From Proteiniphilum sp. (GTDB lineage Bacteria; Bacteroidota; Bacteroidia; Bacteroidales; Dysgonomonadaceae): DNA of 11,437 nt. The position numbers and the translations under genes were made by a program. This document shows positions 1-6,955 of this stretch, piece after piece. Location: NCBI GenBank assembly GCA_012728465.1, contig JAAYFB010000199.1, positions 1 through 11,437 of the forward strand, written 5' to 3'. The notes beneath the pieces are model-generated. The model did no database searches and was not told the DNA's origin. It saw nothing but the letters and a program-made list of their open reading frames with translations. Numbering within the stretch: position 1 is the stretch's first letter; every line of letters begins with the position of its first letter.

Positions 1-789
1 ATCACCTTTGCTGAATACAAATTTTTCTTGATCTTCGAGCGATAGCCACATCAAGGCTGAATTATGCTCTGTATATACTTTCATTCTCTCAGATAATGTG
101 TATCCGAGAAGTCTAAAGCGAGACTCGCTTAAGTTATTAAAAACTAATGAATATATTCTGTCTTTATCTACTCCATTTCTGAGGAGTAGGCTAATTATTT
201 GATAAATGTCTGGGTCGTTAGAGTTAAATGTGAATCCTCCTGTATCCGTCATCATGCCTGTGTATAAGCATTCAGAAACTTTTTTAGAAAATATGTCGGT
301 ACGGCCTGTTTGGTATAGGAATCTAAACATAAGCTCGCAGGTTGAGGATATATTTGGATATGATATGGTGATGTCGAATATGTCGCCTGGATCTAAATGG
401 TGGTCAATTAATATTTTTTTTGCCTTAGCATTCTCAAGTAGTTGAGCCATTGGTCCAATTCTTTTGGGAATGTTATAGTCGAGGCTAAATATTAGATCGG
501 AAGTATTAAATATTGTTTGGGCAGCTTCTGGATTATATTCGAATATATCAACATTCTCGCTTCCAGGCATCCATTTTAGAAAATATGGAAATGAATTAGG
601 TACAATTATCTTTACTTTTTTTCCTTCGGCTATCAAAAAATGGTATAGTGCAAGTGTCGATCCCATAGCATCACCATCAGGCGATAGGTGTGTTGTGATC
701 AGTATTTGGTTGCTATTCTTTATCAATTCGAAAGAGTCATCAATTATTTTTTGATTTATGATAGGAGTTATTAATTGGGTAATGTTCAT
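1..789 (-). CDS. nrnA: Bifunctional oligoribonuclease / pAp phosphatase, DHH family (3' end missing)
   Basis: NrnA-type enzymes degrade 2-5 nt RNA fragments to mononucleotides and dephosphorylate pAp to AMP in the cytoplasm. The 263 codons present start at ATG 789 and run open to the window edge. The metal-binding motifs of the DHH phosphoesterase domain are visible in order: THLSPDGDAMGS (H34, D38, D40), D104 in FSLDYN, the name-giving DHH at 129-131, and D182 in MMTDTGG. The C-terminal DHHA1 substrate domain with its GGGH motif would lie in the roughly 60-80 residues beyond the edge, so it cannot be checked. It is the last visible gene of a minus-strand rpe-comEC-nrnA cluster, starting 32 nt after the comEC stop. 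A TAnnTTTG element in that gap may give it its own start. Family membership is clear. Which of the two activities dominates is not visible. Confidence 0.93.
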   Translation of the reverse strand, partial: MNITQLITPIINQKIIDDSFELIKNSNQILITTHLSPDGDAMGSTLALYHFLIAEGKKVKIIVPNSFPYFLKWMPGSENVDIFEYNPEAAQTIFNTSDLIFSLDYNIPKRIGPMAQLLENAKAKKILIDHHLDPGDIFDITISYPNISSTCELMFRFLYQTGRTDIFSKKVSECLYTGMMTDTGGFTFNSNDPDIYQIISLLLRNGVDKDRIYSLVFNNLSESRFRLLGYTLSERMKVYTEHNSALMWLSLEDQEKFVFSKGD

Positions 790-813
790 CGTCTTATCTT
801 ATTTTGTAATCTA

Positions 814-821
814 CAAAAGTA
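814..821 (-). promoter_or_regulatory. Possible -7 promoter element before nrnA
   Basis: Read on the minus strand the sequence is TACTTTTG, an exact match to TAnnTTTG, the Bacteroidota primary-sigma -7 element. It ends 24 nt before the nrnA ATG, directly after the comEC stop codon. No convincing TTTG -33 element lies 19-21 nt upstream, and this 8-mer is not rare in AT-rich DNA, so this is only a candidate internal promoter. Confidence 0.35.
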
Positions 822-2783
822 CTACAAATTTATTAAGTAAGCTCCATCTTTACTAATGTCGTGAACATCAATACCCAAACTCTGACATTCTTTGTGCCAT
901 TTCTCTCTTATGTAATTAGGTATTGTGCTATCAATAACTAGAATTTTGAAAGAGAATATATTGTGGATTTTTGAGATGCTAAAGCTCTTATCGTTCGATA
1001 AAATAAGAATGTCAAGCTCTAATTTCTTCTTGGCTATTATGTTGTCCAGTTTGTTTTCGCTAAGTAGCAAAATCTTTTTGTGATTATGTGGGATGAAGCC
1101 ATTTTTAGGGGTTTGCAAGTTTGTTTTTTTGTTGTCTATGTAAAGGTATATATCAGCTTTATCTGGAGAATTTGATATTACTATTTTATTAGTGATGTTT
1201 GTGGCATTAGTATGTATGAATGATGCAACTATAATTAATAGACTACACAATGTTAATATTAAAGATGCGGGTGTTCTTTGCTTAACATAGTATATACATG
1301 TTGATATTGTTATTATGGCTATTATGGTTTGGAATAGAGAGATGTGTATGTTGTTTAGCTGCGACATTGGCAAAGATTCTATTAGGTACACAAATCTAAG
1401 TGTTATTTCAATTATCGACTCGAGTGCCCATTTAAATACTTGCTGTATTGGTTTCAGTAAAGTTGCCCCCATGTCGCTAAAAATGGTCACAACTAGTGTA
1501 GGTGCAGCTGTGTATATGGCTATTGTTATTGCAGGTACTACTATTAAGTTCGCCAAAAAGAAGTATGTGGGGAATGTGCCAAAGTAATATAAAGTTATGG
1601 GCAATACTCCTAGTTGTGCCGATAATGATATTGTAATCAGATTGGTTATCCATTTGCTTATTTTGTGGTTAGGTTTAATAATTCCCACAAGAATTGGATT
1701 AATTGCGACAATGGAGATAACAGCTGCAAAACTCATCTGAAAGCCAACATCAAATAGTTGTAGTGGATTGAATAGTAATATTAAAAATGCAGAGGCAGCG
1801 ATAATATTATAAGTGAACAGATTGCGATTAGTGGCCTTGCCAATGAGTGCTATTGTTAACATTATGGTGGCTCTCGTAACGGATGGCGACATGCCAGTAA
1901 GTAGTGCATATGCCCATAGCGAAGTTATGATGACTACTTGTTGAAATACTCGAAGTCTCGAAACTTTTCCAAATATGGTTGTGAGTAACGCAATTGCTGC
2001 AAATATTATTCCTACATGTAGCCCGCTAACTGCTAGCACATGAGATGTGCCTGAGGCTTGGAAAGCTCTCTTTAGTTCGTTGCTCAAATCTTCTTTATAT
2101 CCAAGGGTTAATGCTGTTACAAATGTGAATGCTTCGTGGCTAAGATTTAGGCTTTTGTAAAGGTTGATTGTTTTTTGCCTAAATAGCAAAGCTTGGGTGG
2201 ATAAACTTCTGTTTATTTTTCCAGTTACTTGCCACATATTACCTGGGATATAAGTTGTGCCAGCAAATCCCTTGTTGTGCATGTATCTAGCATAATTAAA
2301 GTCGTCTGGATTTCCAAAATTCTTGATAGAATCTATTTTAGAATAAAAAACTACTTCATCGCCTGGCTTTAGGCTTTTAGCTATCTCATTTTTTTGGATA
2401 TAAGCAATAATCTTTTTGTTCCGTGGGTGGCTAATTATTATTTCGCAAGCAAAAGTCTTGTTTTTTTCTTGAGGTATGCTGGCAATTGTCCCGATGTAGT
2501 GAGTTGATGCGTGTGTGAAGTTATACTTAGATTGTTCGTTGCTGAGATATGCACTAAATGAAAATGCTGCATAAATTACAAAATAAACCCCTATGCTAAA
2601 TATCCATCGGGTTGCATACTGGTGATGCCATATCAACAAATACGAAAGTGAGATTAGTGCAATACCCATACCCAGAGTTATTAGGATAAGGGTGTTTGAA
2701 ACGCAGTATCCCGAGAGTATTATTGCCACGATGGCTGGGATAACTAGCTTTACAAATGGTGTTTTTGCTTTAAGGTTGCTCAT
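822..2783 (-). CDS. comEC: ComEC/Rec2-family competence channel protein
   Basis: ComEC is the inner-membrane channel that takes single-stranded DNA into the cytoplasm during transformation. The 653-residue protein has N-terminal membrane segments (about 11-80), a soluble DUF4131/OB-like part (about 90-190) with FGNPDDFNYARYMHNKGF, then the Competence domain (about 220-500). Family signatures seen are SGTSHVLAVSGLHVGII (244-260), NPLQLFDVGFQMSF (339-352) and LSAQLGVLPITLYYFGTFP (387-405). The C-terminal part (about 530-653) resembles the tail of shorter Bacteroidota homologues. It lacks the HxHxDH metal motif of the metallo-beta-lactamase domain found in Bacillus-type ComEC. The gene starts 45 nt after rpe and ends 32 nt before nrnA, so co-transcription with rpe is likely. 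Whether the organism is naturally competent cannot be told, because ComEC is widespread in the phylum. Confidence 0.95.
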   Translation of the reverse strand: MSNLKAKTPFVKLVIPAIVAIILSGYCVSNTLILITLGMGIALISLSYLLIWHHQYATRWIFSIGVYFVIYAAFSFSAYLSNEQSKYNFTHASTHYIGTIASIPQEKNKTFACEIIISHPRNKKIIAYIQKNEIAKSLKPGDEVVFYSKIDSIKNFGNPDDFNYARYMHNKGFAGTTYIPGNMWQVTGKINRSLSTQALLFRQKTINLYKSLNLSHEAFTFVTALTLGYKEDLSNELKRAFQASGTSHVLAVSGLHVGIIFAAIALLTTIFGKVSRLRVFQQVVIITSLWAYALLTGMSPSVTRATIMLTIALIGKATNRNLFTYNIIAASAFLILLFNPLQLFDVGFQMSFAAVISIVAINPILVGIIKPNHKISKWITNLITISLSAQLGVLPITLYYFGTFPTYFFLANLIVVPAITIAIYTAAPTLVVTIFSDMGATLLKPIQQVFKWALESIIEITLRFVYLIESLPMSQLNNIHISLFQTIIAIITISTCIYYVKQRTPASLILTLCSLLIIVASFIHTNATNITNKIVISNSPDKADIYLYIDNKKTNLQTPKNGFIPHNHKKILLLSENKLDNIIAKKKLELDILILSNDKSFSISKIHNIFSFKILVIDSTIPNYIREKWHKECQSLGIDVHDISKDGAYLINL

Positions 2784-2828
2784 AAATAGAGTATTTATGA
2801 TAGTAAAGTTATGCTCTCAGTATTATTT

Positions 2829-3479
2829 TTACATTGACTTTAGTGCCTTGATGGTTTTGATTGGATCGTCGGAGCCAAATACAAAGTTCCCGGCCACAAG
2901 CACATCTGCTCCTGCATCAATAAGTCTTTTTCCCGTTTCTAGGTTTACGCCTCCATCTACTTCAATAAGTGCATTTGACCCTTTGTTGATTATAAGCTCT
3001 TTTAGTTTCCGTACTTTCTCTACTGAGTGTTCAATAAACTTCTGTCCACCAAAGCCAGGATTTACTGACATAAGTAGCACCATGTCTAAATCATTAATAA
3101 TATCTTCGAGTAGAATCACTGGTGTGTGTGGATTAAGTGTTACAGCTGCCTTCATACCGTGTTTTTTAATCTCATTTATTACTCTATGAAGGTGCGTGCA
3201 TGCTTCATAATGCACATTCATAGTGTGAGCCCCAGCCGCAGCCACTTCGGGTATAAATTTTTCTGGTTCTACTATCATCATATGTACGTCAAGAGGCTTT
3301 GATGTTTTTTCCTTTAGTCTATTGAGTATAGGAAAGCCAAATGATATGTTAGGTACAAACACCCCATCCATAATGTCAAGATGAATCCAATCTGCCTCAC
3401 TATTATTGAGCATTTCAATATCTCGCTCTAAGTTTAAAAAATCTGCCGAAAGTAACGATGGTGCTATTAAGTGACTCAT
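2829..3479 (-). CDS. rpe: Ribulose-phosphate 3-epimerase
   Basis: This cytoplasmic enzyme interconverts D-ribulose 5-phosphate and D-xylulose 5-phosphate in the non-oxidative pentose phosphate pathway. The 216 residues match the usual length of 210-230 for this TIM-barrel family. Motifs in order: IAPSLLSADF (5-14), WIHLDIMDGVFVPN (31-44) with metal ligand H33 and catalytic D35, DVHMM with ligand H66, MSVNPGFGGQ (137-146) in the phosphate-binding loop, and EVDGG (173-177) with the second catalytic D175. It is the first gene of the minus-strand cluster, with a TAnnTTTG element 20 nt before the ATG. It has no metabolic link to the downstream comEC and nrnA. I recall this neighbourhood from other Bacteroidales, but that is memory, not something shown here. 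Confidence 0.98.
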   Translation of the reverse strand: MSHLIAPSLLSADFLNLERDIEMLNNSEADWIHLDIMDGVFVPNISFGFPILNRLKEKTSKPLDVHMMIVEPEKFIPEVAAAGAHTMNVHYEACTHLHRVINEIKKHGMKAAVTLNPHTPVILLEDIINDLDMVLLMSVNPGFGGQKFIEHSVEKVRKLKELIINKGSNALIEVDGGVNLETGKRLIDAGADVLVAGNFVFGSDDPIKTIKALKSM

Positions 3480-3499
3480 AATTTATATAGTTTTGGCTC

Positions 3500-3507
3500 C
3501 AAAGTTA
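3500..3507 (-). promoter_or_regulatory. Likely -7 promoter element of the rpe-comEC-nrnA cluster
   Basis: The minus-strand sequence TAACTTTG fits TAnnTTTG exactly and lies 20 nt before the rpe ATG, implying a leader of only about a dozen nucleotides. No clear -33 TTTG is present at 19-21 nt upstream; that stretch is A/T-rich. Position ahead of the first gene of the cluster makes it more credible than an isolated match. Confidence 0.5.
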
Positions 3508-3753
3508 ATAAAAAAAGTTCATTAAGATTTTATTCTGTCAGTTTCTATGTTTTTATGGTATATCGATTACTTTTTGCGGATGCAATAGTCGTTTGTGTCT
3601 ATTGAAAGAAAAAAGAATAAATGCAAATCATCTCTTAAGTTCTAAGTAAAGATGCAAGTTTTAGTTGAAAAAACTACACTGTTAAAAAATTAACTTAACG
3701 CAAATACAAAATACCTTTAAATTTAACTAGAATAACAATCGATAGTGTTAAAT

Positions 3754-4023
3754 CTCATTTTGCAAAACACGTTTCCGAATGGAAATGAGTTTTTCACATT
3801 CGCATTTTGACGTTTTCGTATGGAAAACTGTAAATGTAGAACCATTTTTGCCTATTTTCATTTGGAGACGAGTAAAAATGATAACATATTTTGGGAAGTC
3901 GAGGTGAAAACAGTTAAAACGGGTTCATTTTTCACTCATTTTCATTTTGGCGATGCGTTTTGCAAATGACAAAACCATTTTTCCTAATGGAAATGACTTT
4001 TGTAAAACCATTTTTACTCATTC
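3754..4023. repeat. Cluster of degenerate short repeats rich in CATTTTT and TTTCC-nnAT-GGAAA
   Basis: Two motif types alternate. Type 1 is a small palindrome, TTTCC-gaat-GGAAATGA at 3772-3788, TTCC-taat-GGAAATGA at 3981-3995, and a weaker copy TTTTC-gtat-GGAAAAC at 3813-3828. The first two are each preceded by TTTTGCAAA (3758-3766 and 3958-3966). Type 2 begins CATTTTT and ends in TTTTCATTT(T)GG, at 3843-3865 and 3926-3950, with a shorter copy starting at 4009. CTCATTT at 3754 and AAATGAG ending at 3789 are also inverted. Copies are imperfect and irregularly spaced, so this is neither a CRISPR nor a simple tandem array. Origin is unknown; a decayed mobile element or repeat-driven expansion is possible. 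Confidence 0.6.
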
Positions 4024-4060
4024 TCTAAATTTTTTGTGTCAACCATATTTTACTTTTGCT

Positions 4061-4086
4061 CATTGACTTTTTGGCGAGTGTCAATG
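4061..4086. repeat. Perfect 7-bp inverted repeat with 12-nt loop
   Basis: CATTGAC (4061-4067) and GTCAATG (4080-4086) are exact reverse complements around tttttggcgagt. There is no following T-run, so it is not a terminator. It lies within the divergent intergenic region 0.48 kb before the next gene, just downstream of a TACTTTTG match (4051-4058). It could be an operator or part of the repeat cluster; nothing decides between them. Confidence 0.35.
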
Positions 4087-4519
4087 TGACTTGAGTTTTG
4101 CCCGTTGTAAAAAATGCGCGCCATTTTGGTATATGCTTTTGGGTTTATTCTCACTTTCTAATAGAATTCAGAGTTTAGACTGATTTTTAATTCATCAGGA
4201 AGATGCTCATAGCTTTTGGTAAATTTTTCATGATGACTAATGTCTCCGAGTATTGTAGGATAATCTTTACATTAATGATGGACGGACAAAATTTATTAGC
4301 CAGTCTATTGTTTTCTCTGCATTTTGACATTGTGTGCGTAATTTATTGTATTTACTCAAACGAAGTTGAAGTAGCTTTATTGTTTATAGTCAATGCTAAA
4401 AAGATGTATGTATGAATAAAAACACATTTAGATGTATTAAAAAATGGCTCTGAGTTCATTTTTTTAGTGAAATACATGCAAAAATCACATAAAAATCAAA
4501 TATGTCTTGTTTTTCTCAC

Positions 4520-4527
4520 TATCTTTG
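4520..4527 (+). promoter_or_regulatory. Likely -7 promoter element of the thioredoxin lipoprotein gene
   Basis: TATCTTTG fits TAnnTTTG exactly and ends 35 nt before the ATG at 4563. The leader is A-rich (aaaactaaaataagactt), as usual for Bacteroidota genes that lack a strong Shine-Dalgarno sequence. No TTTG lies at the -33 distance. Confidence 0.5.
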
Positions 4528-4562
4528 TGTAAGTATTTTATTATAAAACTAAAATAAGACTT

Positions 4563-5675
4563 ATGAAAAAGATTTTTACATTAATAGCAGTTGTTGCTTT
4601 TATGGCATCATGTTCTACTGGAACAGGGTATAAAATTAACGGAACTGTAGAAGGTCCTGAAATTGACGGAACTTATGCCTATATTCAAGAGCGCGAAGGT
4701 CGTAATTATAACACTCTAGATAGTGCGCTGATTACTGATGGGAAATTTGAATTTTCGGGTGATGCAGAGAATGTGTCTGTAAAGTTTATATCGCTAGATG
4801 CTAAAGCTGTAGGTGCTAGAGTAATGTCCTTAATCGTATTAGAGCCAGGGAACATCACAGTAAAAGCAGATTCGGAAAAAATGTTAGTTACGGGTACAAA
4901 GCTTAACGATGCTAACAATGAGCTGAGCATTGCAATGTCTGAGAAACATAAAGCTATGAGAGAAATTTCTCAAAAGTTTCAAGCTGCAAACCAGGATGGC
5001 ACTATGACAGAAGAACTTCAAGAGGAGTTGATGAAGCAGTATGATGCCCTTCAAGAACAAGTAACAGAAGGTACTGTCGCATTCTTAAAGTCAAATATGG
5101 GAAATGCGTTAGGTCAATTCTCATTCTTAATGAGTGCTTCTTCACTTGAGCTAGACGTTCAAGAAGAGCTATTGGCTTTAGCTGATGATAGCTTTAAATC
5201 GAAAGAAGAGGTTCAAAAAATTATCGAAAAACTAGATAATGCAAAGAAAGTAGCTGTTGGTCAGAAGTTTGTTGACTTCACGATGAAAGATGTAGCTGGA
5301 AACAATGTATCATTGTCAGACTATGCTGGCAAAGGTAAAGTTGTACTAATCGACTTTTGGGCAGCTTGGTGCGGACCTTGTCGTCAAGAGATGCCAAACG
5401 TAGTGAGTGCATACAAAGAGTTCAAAGACAAAGGCTTCGAAGTAGTGGGTGTTTCACTTGATAGAAATCAGGAGGAGTGGGTCAAAGGTTTAGAAGACCT
5501 TGAAATGACTTGGCCACAAATGTCGGATCTAAAGTTCTGGGATACTCCTGTTGTAGGTCTGTATGCTTTTAATGGCATTCCTCACACAGTATTGCTAGAT
5601 GGCGAAGGAGTAATTATTGCAAAAGACCTAAGAGGTAATGCTCTACACGACAAACTTGCAGAGTTGCTGAAATAA
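4563..5675 (+). CDS. Lipoprotein with DUF4369 and TlpA/ResA-like thioredoxin domains
   Basis: This is a cell-envelope thiol:disulfide oxidoreductase. The 370 residues begin with a lipoprotein signal peptide whose lipobox MASC places the acylated cysteine at C17. A beta-rich DUF4369 domain follows (about 22-120), then a helical, charged linker (about 120-230), and a thioredoxin fold (about 232-370). The fold has the active site WAAWCGPC (C270, C273) and the cis-proline in GIPHT (P340). The residues after C17 (STGTGYK) lack the acidic run of Bacteroidota surface-export signals, which suggests a periplasm-facing lipoprotein. It is a single-gene unit, with its own -7 element upstream and a hairpin terminator downstream. 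Substrate is unknown; family members reduce cytochrome c apoproteins or other periplasmic disulfides. A double stop (TAATAA) ends the gene. Confidence 0.92.
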   Translation: MKKIFTLIAVVAFMASCSTGTGYKINGTVEGPEIDGTYAYIQEREGRNYNTLDSALITDGKFEFSGDAENVSVKFISLDAKAVGARVMSLIVLEPGNITVKADSEKMLVTGTKLNDANNELSIAMSEKHKAMREISQKFQAANQDGTMTEELQEELMKQYDALQEQVTEGTVAFLKSNMGNALGQFSFLMSASSLELDVQEELLALADDSFKSKEEVQKIIEKLDNAKKVAVGQKFVDFTMKDVAGNNVSLSDYAGKGKVVLIDFWAAWCGPCRQEMPNVVSAYKEFKDKGFEVVGVSLDRNQEEWVKGLEDLEMTWPQMSDLKFWDTPVVGLYAFNGIPHTVLLDGEGVIIAKDLRGNALHDKLAELLK

Positions 5676-5715
5676 TAAAGCCCCAACGCTTTTAATATAA
5701 CATAGAAAGATATTT

Positions 5716-5752
5716 AAAGAGCTGCGCTGTTATAATAGCGTGGCTCTTTTTT
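5716..5752 (+). terminator. Rho-independent terminator after the thioredoxin lipoprotein gene
   Basis: The stem is AAAGAGC paired with GCTCTTT, then a TG/TG mismatch, then CGCT paired with AGCG around the loop gttataat. A run of six T (5747-5752) overlaps the end of the right arm. It lies 40 nt after the stop codon and separates this gene from the amidase unit. Confidence 0.8.
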
Positions 5753-5807
5753 GTGTTAAATATAGTGTATCATTTAGCTAGAATATGCCTTATTGAAAAT
5801 ATTTGGC

Positions 5808-5815
5808 TACTTTTG
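5808..5815 (+). promoter_or_regulatory. Likely -7 promoter element of the amidase-MCE unit
   Basis: TACTTTTG is an exact TAnnTTTG match, 24 nt before the amidase ATG and 55 nt after the preceding terminator. The -33 region shows no clear TTTG. Confidence 0.5.
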
Positions 5816-5839
5816 TGATAAGTAAAAGAGAACATAGAC

Positions 5840-6949
5840 ATGAGACATCTCGCAAGAACACTGTTTGTATTACTTTTGATAATAATTTGTTTTGCACTAC
5901 CCGAACCTGTATTCGGACAAAAAACGCAATTCACTGTAGTGATTGATCCAGGTCACGGGGGCAAGGATCCCGGTGCAGTGGGAGCAACATCTAAAGAAAA
6001 GGATATAGTGCTAGCAGTGGGTAAAAAGCTAGGCGATTTAATCAAAAGTAGCCATAGCGATGTTAAAGTATTATATACTAGAGACACAGATAAGTTTGTA
6101 GAACTAAACAAACGAGCCGAAATAGGCAATAAGGCACATGCAGACTTGTTTATATCCATTCATTGCAATGCTCTTGACAGGAGGCGAACATCTCCGCAAG
6201 GTGTTGAGACATTTGTGCTAGGTCTCCATCGAAGTAATGATAACTTGGAAGTTGCAAAGTCGGAAAACTCTGTAATATTGTATGAACAGGACTACTCAAC
6301 AAAATATCAGGGCTTTAACCCTAATGAACCTGAATCATACATAATGTTTGAGTTCATGGCCGATCAATATTTACAGCAAAGTGTAAGTTTTGCAACGCTT
6401 GTGCAAAATAGGCTCGTTAATAACTCAAAAAGGGTAAATAGAAATGTACGTCAGGCTGGTTTTCTTGTTCTTCGTGAAGTGGCAATGCCTAGTGTGTTAG
6501 TAGAATTAGGGTATATCTCTAATCCAACTGACGAAAAGTTTATGAAATCAGCAAATGGACAGGCTTCTTTAGCAAATTCCATTTATCTTGCGTTTAAAGA
6601 CTATAAGCGAGAATATGATAAAAAAAACAATTTATTGACAAGCTCTACTAGTAGTTCCAATCGTGTTTCGCAAGCAGATGTTGTTTCTAATGAAGAAGTA
6701 AATGTCTTAGATAATGTTGAAGTGCTATATAAAATTCAATTTCTTACATCACCTAGAAAGCTTAGTGAGAATGCTTCACAATTAAAGGGACTAAATGCTG
6801 TTAGTTATTATGTTGATGGAAAAACGTATAAGTACACTTGTGGTGATACGTCTAATTGGAACGAAATTAATAATACTCTCAGAGCTGTGCGTAAGCGCTT
6901 TAAGGATGCTTTCATAGTAGAATTTGTAGGTGATAAAAGAGTTAAGTAA
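5840..6949 (+). CDS. Secreted N-acetylmuramoyl-L-alanine amidase (Amidase_3) with C-terminal SPOR-like domain
   Basis: The enzyme cleaves the amide bond between MurNAc and the stem peptide of peptidoglycan in the periplasm, typically for daughter-cell separation. The 369 residues start with a signal peptide (about 1-26, ending PVFG). The zinc amidase domain follows (about 31-255): DPGHGGKDPGA with ligand H39, E53 in the conserved EKD motif, SIHCNA with ligand H108, and VELGYISN with catalytic E222. Residues about 130-180 form an insertion compared with the minimal fold; in AmiB/AmiC-type enzymes such an insertion carries a helix that blocks the active site, so activation by a partner is possible but not shown. 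After a Ser/Asn-rich linker, residues about 292-365 look like a SPOR domain, which binds glycan strands at division sites. The next gene starts 6 nt downstream. Confidence 0.93.
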   Translation: MRHLARTLFVLLLIIICFALPEPVFGQKTQFTVVIDPGHGGKDPGAVGATSKEKDIVLAVGKKLGDLIKSSHSDVKVLYTRDTDKFVELNKRAEIGNKAHADLFISIHCNALDRRRTSPQGVETFVLGLHRSNDNLEVAKSENSVILYEQDYSTKYQGFNPNEPESYIMFEFMADQYLQQSVSFATLVQNRLVNNSKRVNRNVRQAGFLVLREVAMPSVLVELGYISNPTDEKFMKSANGQASLANSIYLAFKDYKREYDKKNNLLTSSTSSSNRVSQADVVSNEEVNVLDNVEVLYKIQFLTSPRKLSENASQLKGLNAVSYYVDGKTYKYTCGDTSNWNEINNTLRAVRKRFKDAFIVEFVGDKRVK

Positions 6950-6955
6950 AAAAGT

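Larger units (their letters stand above)
3480..4562. other. 1.08-kb intergenic region between divergent units
   Basis: No convincing gene is present between rpe (minus) and the thioredoxin lipoprotein (plus). It holds a promoter element at each end, a cluster of degenerate repeats (3754-4023), an inverted repeat (4061-4086) and a second TAnnTTTG match on the plus strand (4051-4058). A 70-codon plus-strand ORF (4203-4415) has no recognisable motif and is probably chance. On the minus strand two open stretches in different frames (4383-4267 and 4271-4158) have protein-like composition and could be a decayed gene. No tRNA or riboswitch was recognised. Confidence 0.6.

Noticed and set aside
206..445. 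79-codon plus-strand ORF antisense to nrnA
   Set aside because: The minus-strand frame is continuous and carries all DHH-family motifs, so this is a shadow.
2692..3189. 165-codon plus-strand ORF antisense to rpe and the comEC start
   Set aside because: It lies opposite two well-supported genes with intact catalytic motifs; the Ser/Phe/Ile-rich product is what an antisense frame would give.
3754..4023. CRISPR array
   Set aside because: Repeats are short, imperfect and irregularly spaced, without constant-length spacers, and no cas genes are nearby.
4051..4058. TACTTTTG as a promoter for the thioredoxin lipoprotein gene
   Set aside because: It is 0.5 kb upstream of the gene, whereas TATCTTTG at 4520-4527 is in the right place; it has no TTTG at the -33 distance.
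4203..4415. 70-codon plus-strand ORF in the intergenic region
   Set aside because: No recognisable domain, no good ribosome binding site, and it overlaps minus-strand open stretches of equally protein-like composition. Probably chance.
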